A stretch of 27,500 nucleotides of DNA. It comes from Bigelowiella natans CCMP2755 (Eukaryota; Cercozoa; Chlorarachniophyceae). Of the stretch, positions 21,161-27,500 are shown in pieces. The stretch covers positions 25,001 through 52,500 of the forward strand of contig ADNK01001949.1 in assembly GCA_000320545.1 (NCBI GenBank), given 5' to 3'. Numbering within the stretch: position 1 is the first letter of the stretch; each line of letters begins with the position of its first letter. Below the pieces are notes generated by a model, which made no database searches, was not told the origin of the DNA, and saw only the letters and a list, made by a program, of their open reading frames with translations. The position numbers and the translations under genes are program-made.

Positions 21161-21893
21161 TATATATTCCAGGTACCCTCTTCCGATCTGACAGCGCGTC
21201 AACTAGCGTCGTTGTTGTTCCAGCGTCTAGACCGGTACTAGAAACTATTGACTACCACGAAGATGAAATATGTACTCTGCAAAGGAAATTTTGTTCTTTA
21301 CTTGGCATCAACTCTGCCTTGTTGATGATAATATCACATACATCTCACAAGCGTACAGCCGAACATGGGCATATCCGCATGCACTGAAGATGCATTAATG
21401 CTAATCCTATGGCATTCGCGGTACAGAAAGTGGCACTTTCAGGGACATCTAGCCGCCAATTGTACATTTCTCGTAGCGATACGGTAATGATGATGTTCTA
21501 GAATGAATCTACAAGTAGGCTCCGCGTAACAGTCCACAATAAAATGAAGGGATAAGAAGAGATTTGAAGGAAGTCGCAGATATTGACACGTATCTATTCT
21601 GTATGTTGGATGACACGTGCTCCATATTACGTTCAAATAACTGCAATCTCCTGTGGTTTCTTCGGTAGATTACACTCGTCGCAAACGTGCTAGGGTCAAC
21701 GAATGTAAGCCAGCATTATATAAAGAAATAACTCACAGTATAGCCGTAGACTCTATCGTCAATCTCACAACAGTAAAGAGTGTATGATGTACCTCGCTTC
21801 TTGTCAACTATTTAGACGCCTATTTACGAGTGGCTTTTAGAAGATACTTCGACCCTGGCTCACACTGTCAGTATCCACAAACAAAATATATTA

Positions 21894-21932
<39 letters not shown>

Positions 21933-22406
21933 ATTATCATTATTTGGCAACTAGAACCGGCAAGTATGAGTCAAAGAACATAGTTAGAACATAGAAGCTT
22001 GTAAATAAAGCAATACGAGTATCTAAATGATAACACATTTACTGGCCCTCTCTGATTATTAGGCATCACTATATATGGATCTCGCCAGCCTCCCAACACA
22101 TGCAAATACGTCTGATCTTTTTGAATGATCTTCTTAAACGATACCTTTTTCCCAAAATAGATGTCTTTCTTCCACTGATTCTCACTACTCATGAGCGCAT
22201 TTTACATTAACCGAACTCAATAGCGAGACCTTACTTGGACGTTTAATCCTAACCACCAGGTTTACGATAACGGTAAGAGTAACGGACTCGGTCACAAGGC
22301 AAATATCTAGCATTATGGTGGGTTACTTGTTTTGTTAATCTACGGCGTAAATTCCAAGATAACGATGCAATACAATTCTATATATTTCCGATTAAATTTT
22401 GATCTA

Positions 22407-22449
<43 letters not shown>

Positions 22450-22471
22450 CTCTCTCTCTCCATTTCACGAA

Positions 22472-22515
<44 letters not shown>

Positions 22516-25500
22516 TTTTATTTATGTGTTGATTTGATATAAAGGTAAAGCTGATCGCTTTAGACGTCCCATCGGTTTCGTCTGCAGCTACAACCCCCCT
22601 CAATGGCTCCGCGTATGCGACAACATTCCTCACTTCAGTTGTTGCGACGTCAATCGAAATACCCCTTCATTATTCGTTTGGCTATCGTCCTGCAAAGAAC
22701 CCTAACGGAGACATCCAAGTTCTGCATAGTTTCGCTCCTGAAAATATGGCAAGGTGTAGTTATTTCCTCCCTCTGCTTTCATTTTTTTTTTTTTTTTGGT
22801 TTCCCATTTTCGTCGAGCCTTATCAGTAATCTTCTCCCTTTTTAAAAATGCAGCTATTGGCATTTTGTTGTTCATGTTCTTACGGTTGCGTCTGTACTTA
22901 CGAGTTTCAATTCTATTCTTCCCTTGGAATTTTGAATTCTGTGTGTTTTTCAGCTTTGTCTTACCTCCTGGCAATTTTACGATCGTCACATCGGTCCGAG
23001 ATGCGCTAGGAGGAGTAGTCTCCCAACCCGCCGGCGTCGTTGCCGTAATGCAATATCGAAACACAACATCGGACGCCGAAGGGAGCTGCGCAACCGCTAT
23101 CAATGCTGTGGCGAATATACGGCGGATAATCGACTCGAGTGCTGTCTTGACCTCTGATGAGGTGCCAGATGACGACGTCTGTGACGAACTGGATCTTGTC
23201 CTCGAAAAGCTTTTGCTTTACGAGCTCTATAACCAGGCCCTTACTCTTTCGCAAAATGCTCTGAAGGAAATATCCGACATTCCCCTCGATTCTCGCGCAG
23301 TGGGTACGTGCCACGGCGGTTTCGGTGTGCTCCGTGGGGGGCGATGCTCCGCAGGGAGTTTATCGGATCTTTCATTGGGCTTATGGACCGTCGTGGAAAA
23401 GAGAACGAACAGTTTTGTTACTGGTGTGCTCTCGCAGGCAGGGAAGGCGGCTGGAAAAGAGGCCCAAGTGATGCAGGTTCTCGAGGCCACCGCAACATCG
23501 CCAACATTCTCCAACGTCTCCACCGAGCGCGCCAATAGCCTGTCGGCATCTGTAGAACAGGTTATCTCCCAGGCTAGCCCAAAGGACCTTGCTAGCAATA
23601 TTGGTCAGAGCTGTACAGTCGTTCTATCCGAGATCCTTAGATATGGGCTTCTTCAAGAACAGCGTCTTGTTGGGCGGCAATATGCTAGCCGACGCAACAT
23701 CAACGCCAACGTTGTACGCGGAAATGGGTGTGAGCTCGTAGACAGCTCGATTCGGCAGCTGGACGCATTACTGAAGGCATCCGGAAATGTGGTTCCCCCA
23801 GATTCCAACTCAGGTCCTCTTAGATACCAGAGCTTTGCGTTCCAAGCGTCCGTGGGCAGTGCATTCGCGGATGAGCAAGCCAAGTTCAATACGACTTCTG
23901 TCTCCGTCCTCGCGTCTCCATCAGCCTCATCATCATCTTCAATCCGCCCCCAGATTATCACAGGCATCAATGAGATTCAGCTTGATGTCGCGAAATGTCG
24001 TCCTTCACGCATGGACAACGGCTCGAAGCGCAACAAGGACCGGCGTCTCTCCCCCGTCGTGTCCATCAACATCTACAACTCCTCAGGTGATCGCCAATTC
24101 ACGTCAGGGCATACCAACGCTCGCTATGGCAACGGCGGAATCGTTGATATCGTCTTCGATGAACTTGCTCCTGATACCAGCGGCCATTGCGGGTCAACGT
24201 CTTTGGCGCAAAGAGAGCTACGGCGGTCGTGTCGGTTCTGGGTTCCGGAACGAGAGGCCTGGGACACATCAGGCTGCCGGTATATCGCACCCAATGCGTC
24301 TACTTCCTCGAGCAACAGCAGTAGAGGCGTCTGTCGCTGCTCACACCTAACAGAATTTGCTCTCTTCTCTGACCATGATGAATGCTCGCGAGTGGAGTCG
24401 AAAGCCACTCATCAGTATTTGGGTATATTTTCCGCCCTCATCGGCTGTTACATGATCTTGGGGTTGGCCTCAATGGTACAGTCGCTGCGACTATTCCGTG
24501 TAGGCATTGACGTATTCTCAACCCTCTGTGGTCCTCACGTCATCGCGTTAGGCCTATGCATCGTTCGAGTAGTTTCCCTAGCGCTCATTGCGGAGATCAT
24601 TGGAGGCTTCAAAGCGGAGACACTGCACATTAGTGGCATGGTTGTCATTCTTGCCCTGCCGTATACATTTTCATTAGCGCTGTACCTGTTGCTTGTGTTC
24701 CAGTGGATCAGTATTGTCCACAATAGGAAACTATCGAAGACTCCATTCGAGCAAGTGAAGAAGTGCTACAGGGCCTCAACGATATCCGCCATTGTGGCCT
24801 GCTGGCTTATTTTCCTAGTGTTTTTCTTCTACATGAGGCGGTATGATAGTGACTTGGCTGTCACCATGTCAGCAGGGGCTCTCGTTGGATTGTTTGTGGT
24901 CATCATCGTGGCCATCTACGCGTACGGCTACTGGCTCATCCGTTCGATGCAGAGTACGTGCAGGGAGGGATGAAAATGCTGAGATGGTGTTTATGATGGT
25001 GATCTGAATCATGTTGATAGTTATTATCATGCATGCATGTATATGTATGGCCCTTTTCAGCGACATCGGTGATGAGTACTATTAAATGACGGATTTGCTT
25101 TAACAGGGTCTCTGGGGCAGAAAAATAGCAAGACTGCAATGTAGTATGAACACGCTACCTCCCCTCCTCCCTTAATGAAATAATTGGAAAATAGCGCTGG
25201 TCCTGCATCTTCCACTGACGCTTGAAATTGGTTCCCTTTCTGCTACTCTCGGCCCCATGAATGTTTCAGGAGATTTCAGGCATTCATCTTTTGTTTTGCC
25301 TCAATGCTGCTGTCCATGAGCGGACTCTTTATCGCATGTGGATTTGCCAGCCTTTCCATTCGATATATCCTCTATGCGTGTGCGGTCTTCTGCGAAGCCG
25401 CCGGTCTGGCCTTGATAATTTGGTTCATGAAGGACGGAGTCTCCAATGCAATTAATGTACTACATTTTGATTCTCTCCATCCTCCTTCCCTTCCCGTGCC

Positions 25501-26064
25501 GATTTGTTTTCAACTCCCACAGGAGATACACAAGCATACGAAACATAGCCATACGCACTCGCACACACGTAGAAACTCAAGGCCATGCGATCGTACGCCG
25601 ATCTAACGCAAGATCTAACCATACCAACTTCTCAGAGAAAAACCGGCAATTCAAGGAGCAATCGTCGCTCGCGAAGGTCATCGGCTGAAACCAAATCGCG
25701 AACATCGCGGTCAAGCCAGGATGCTCGGATCGAGGATAGTAGGCATCCATCAGCCAAATATATCCTAAAAGGAAGGATTGTATCAAATCCTCAACTCCAG
25801 GCGACCACGCATGAGCAAAAGACAGCCAAGATCTCATTTGGAAGCCTAGCCGCCTCCAGTCTCAGCACCAGCACGATGGGGATACCATTGCGTTCCATAA
25901 ATCGCCCAGCGACCAATAGTTTGCAATCTTCAAACTCATTATATAGAGTCTCAGCTACCCCGGATGATTCGAGTGATCTCAGCTTGATTCCAAGGAGCAC
26001 GAGTATTAATCCCAACGTGGTTGACGGCAATCCACTTAACTCAAAATTCAATCTCAACCTGTGA
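18454..26064 (+). CDS. REJ/GPS seven-span receptor (adhesion-GPCR-like)
   Basis: Predicted surface receptor. Exons: 18454-about 20037, 20137-about 20442, 21009-21056, 21173-21234, 22545-22753, 22954-24953, 25107-25140, 25270-25456, 25636-26064; at least one exon is probably missing between 20450 and 21008. In order: a signal peptide (about 32 residues, hydrophobic SLLILVVIGANL), a Cys-rich head (CPVACADGYTCYDN), a Pro/Thr/Ser stalk (18775-19413), and a REJ-like region (VVAVISGGHYRQ, VDASHSFDPEAS, FSWSCYNA, later IPLHYSFGY). A canonical GPS motif follows at about 24227-24372: CRFW, W and GC, then CRCSHLTEFALF, with self-cleavage expected between L and T. Seven hydrophobic spans follow (five in the exon ending 24953, two in 25270-25456), then a Ser-rich tail. 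Exon 25107-25140 lies in the third intracellular loop and fits both phases. Polycystin-1 shares REJ/GPS but has eleven spans, so an adhesion-GPCR-like architecture fits better. Confidence 0.82.
18775..19413 (+). repeat. Four-unit Pro/Thr/Ser stalk repeat in the receptor
   Basis: In-frame minisatellite. Each unit runs from APTxQPTSTPT through CPTNGPTTSPS to a block of SPSG elements and a closing SPSQ. The four units carry 1, 2, 4 and 1 copies of the four-residue SPSG element. Units 1, 3 and 4 have Cys before PTNG and unit 2 has Gly. Such stalks are usually heavily O-glycosylated spacers, and similar ones are common in stramenopile secreted proteins. Confidence 0.93.
20059..20097. repeat. (AT)n microsatellite, receptor intron 1
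   Basis: AT run that begins immediately after the last plausible donor sites of the first receptor exon and ends about 40 bp before the next exon. Confidence 0.95.
20491..20534. repeat. (GA)n polypurine tract, receptor intron
   Basis: Pure-purine GAGA run on the plus strand in the probable intron after the exon ending about 20442. It has mirror symmetry, so triplex (H-DNA) potential. Confidence 0.93.
21120..21168. repeat. (AT)n microsatellite next to a splice acceptor
   Basis: AT run ending within about 5 bp of the acceptor ATTCCAG used by the exon at 21173. Confidence 0.95.
21888..21930. repeat. (AT)n microsatellite, receptor long intron
   Basis: AT run inside the 1.3-kb interval 21235-22544, which is treated here as a single intron. 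Confidence 0.93.
22411..22514. repeat. (TC)n followed by (AT)n, receptor long intron
   Basis: A TC run at about 22411-22460 and, about 20 bp later, an AT run at about 22476-22514. Both lie just upstream of the acceptor for the exon at 22545; the pyrimidine run may help define that acceptor. Confidence 0.95.
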
Positions 26065-27240
26065 TCAGGGGCTGGGATAAGGAGCTGAAGGGCGTAAGAA
26101 TCTAAATTGTCGCTAAGATTTTCGCAAGCACATTCGTGAACGCCTGTATGCCTGACGTAGCATAGTATGTGTAGTATGAGCATCTCGTGTGCATATTCAT
26201 GAGCACGGCGAGGGACCACGGAGAAGATGCTGCTGCAACTCAATACCGTGCTAAGTTATATATTCAATGTAGCGTAATTAAGTCTCTGAATGGTTTTCAA
26301 TAGTTATTCGACTCTTCGGTAGCTCTGAAAAGCAGCGGCTACATGACAATAAATCTGAGACGGATGCGTAGTGAAGTGATTAAGTCATCCTAACATGTAG
26401 CTGTGCAAAGGCCAGCGGTTACAGTGCTTATGTTATATCTATATTTGTCTCTTTTATTACATGTTTCATGCATTTTTAAAAGCGCAAATATATCCGGTCG
26501 TAGCGTCGTATATAGCCTATAAGGGTTATAGATCGTACCGGGTCAAAAACACATATGTTCTCTCTAAGCCATATGCGTGGTTGAATAACTACACATGTTA
26601 TTATTCGCATGTGTGTACGCTATATAGCCTATAAGGGCATGATGGGCTATAGAGTCGCGATGTTAGGCAGTACGTGCAGCAGTTCTTGCTTGTTTTTCTG
26701 CTTTATGCAGTGGATAGCTTTGTCATGTAACAAAGCGAATTACACATACAGCGTCGTCATGACGCATGGAGGCATGTGCACTGCTCAGGCAGGCACCAAT
26801 TTTGGCTACACATGAACCATGGTTGTAGCGAAATGAGTGCTGCATGATGTGCCAACCGCGCACAATCATGAGCAAGATAGCAACAAGGCAAGAGACACGC
26901 ATGCACTTCGCATGCGCTTGATCTCTCACTGCGGAGTTGCAGCACGATGACGGTCATGCTAGCATTTGACCAAGCTAGCAATAAGGCGGTAGAGAAAACG
27001 TCCAACATGCATGGTAGCAGGCCGCGCAAGTGTGCAGCGAGAATGGACTGAGAAAATGATGTCCCGCACTTGAATAATACAAACACGTAGCAATGTCAAA
27101 CAAAAACATTTTTTCGCTCATTCCCTTCATGAACGCACAAAGGAGTGCTATGTTGCCGGAGTACAGCCCTGCGAACGTCACGCTCCGTCTGCTCCGAGAT
27201 CGTTTTGCAGAAGAATGATATTCCGTCAATCATCGAAGCA
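26065..27240. other. Right intergenic region
   Basis: Downstream of the receptor stop. No exon is recognisable. It contains a 17-bp direct repeat at 26509-26525 and 26621-26637, and from about 26730 the same GCATGC/TGCATG-rich texture as the 6.1-7.9 kb region, including another ATGCTAGCAT near 26957. Confidence 0.5.
26509..26637. repeat. 17-bp direct repeat pair TATATAGCCTATAAGGG
   Basis: Exact copies at 26509-26525 and 26621-26637, starts 112 bp apart. Each is followed within about 20 bp by a further CTATAG-like or TTATAG-like word. Confidence 0.8.
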
Positions 27241-27241
27241 T

Positions 27242-27500
27242 ATGATAATGCGCATGAGACAGGATAGACCGATTGGACCCGTAAAAACTGCTCAGAGAGA
27301 CGGAGCGTATTTCACGTCAGACACCACCGTGAGTACATCGTCTGCTGCCGATATTCCAGTCTTTGTCGCCTCCACGCCTGGATATAGAGGCAAACACAGT
27401 ATTGGTGCGAAATCACGTGTGAGTTCTGGGTCGATTATGCAGATTCATGTGTCTACCATTCCTCCCCCCCCCCCCGTTCTTCCCGTTGTTCGAGTTTGGA
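27242..27500 (+). CDS. Possible first exon or partial gene at the right edge
   Basis: A frame with several clustered ATG codons (27242, 27248, 27254) stays open to the end of the window. It begins MRQDRPIGPVKTAQRDGAYF and continues Ser/Thr-rich. Two good donor-like sites (GTGAGT near 27330 and near 27419) suggest that an exon could end before the C-run at about 27463. No domain is recognisable. It could equally be a chance frame. Confidence 0.3.
   Translation, partial: MIMRMRQDRPIGPVKTAQRDGAYFTSDTTVSTSSAADIPVFVASTPGYRGKHSIGAKSRVSSGSIMQIHVSTIPPPPPVLPVVRVW

Noticed and set aside
22796-22953. Hydrophobic N-terminal extension of the large receptor exon frame, looking like a signal anchor
   Set aside because: It is the intron before the acceptor at 22954. 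The phase-2 join from 22753 continues the REJ-like region exactly, and the hydrophobic look comes from T-rich intron sequence.
18454-26064. Assignment of the receptor as a polycystin-1 channel-type protein
   Set aside because: REJ and GPS fit, but only seven spans were found and no PLAT/LH2 domain or pore-like last six-span module was seen before the tail.

Overview
This is nuclear DNA of an intron-rich unicellular eukaryote or alga. Coding sequence is cut into short exons with GT-AG introns of about 60-500 bp (one candidate of 1.3 kb), and many introns carry long (AT)n runs. The Pro/Thr/Ser 'SPSGSPTTSPSQ' stalk repeats, a calpain fused to lectin-like domains and a REJ/GPS receptor suggest a stramenopile or another protist with secondary-algal ancestry. 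That placement is inference; no rRNA or organelle marker is present. No tRNA, rRNA, CRISPR array, prokaryotic operon or recognisable transposase was seen.

Layout: (1) 670-6063, plus strand: a 20-exon ERG4/ERG24-family sterol reductase (396 aa in my model) with a 20-nt micro-exon. (2) 6064-7925: non-coding, between two gene 3' ends. It holds a run of heat-shock-element half-sites with a 10-bp period, and a 16-bp palindrome. (3) 10825-7926, minus strand: a small ankyrin / coiled-coil / SAM adaptor with an N-myristoylation-type N terminus and a C terminus resembling the last helix of a protein kinase domain. (4) 10826-11436: an intergenic stretch shared by two divergent genes. (5) 11437-16920, plus strand: a 20-exon calpain (about 986 aa) with an intact Cys-His-Asn triad, three beta-trefoil (R-type-lectin-like) modules and a DUF3395-like module. 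(6) 16921-18453: non-coding, with a 22-bp perfect palindrome about 180 bp upstream of the next start codon. (7) 18454-26064, plus strand: a large secreted/membrane receptor with signal peptide, Cys-rich head, four-unit Pro/Thr/Ser stalk, REJ-like region, GPS autoproteolysis motif, seven membrane spans and a Ser-rich tail. (8) 26065-27500: mostly featureless, with a 17-bp direct repeat and an open frame running off the right edge.

The four genes are unrelated in function and do not form a cluster. Two carry binding or adhesion modules (trefoil calpain, REJ/GPS receptor), one is a likely membrane-tethered adaptor, and one is a membrane enzyme of sterol synthesis. Exon models were built by hand. 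Splice phases close exactly through the calpain, the ANK-SAM gene and nearly all of the reductase. The receptor model has a probable missing exon between about 20450 and 21008, and two junctions where I could not settle the splice site. Coordinates of a few exon ends may be off by one base.
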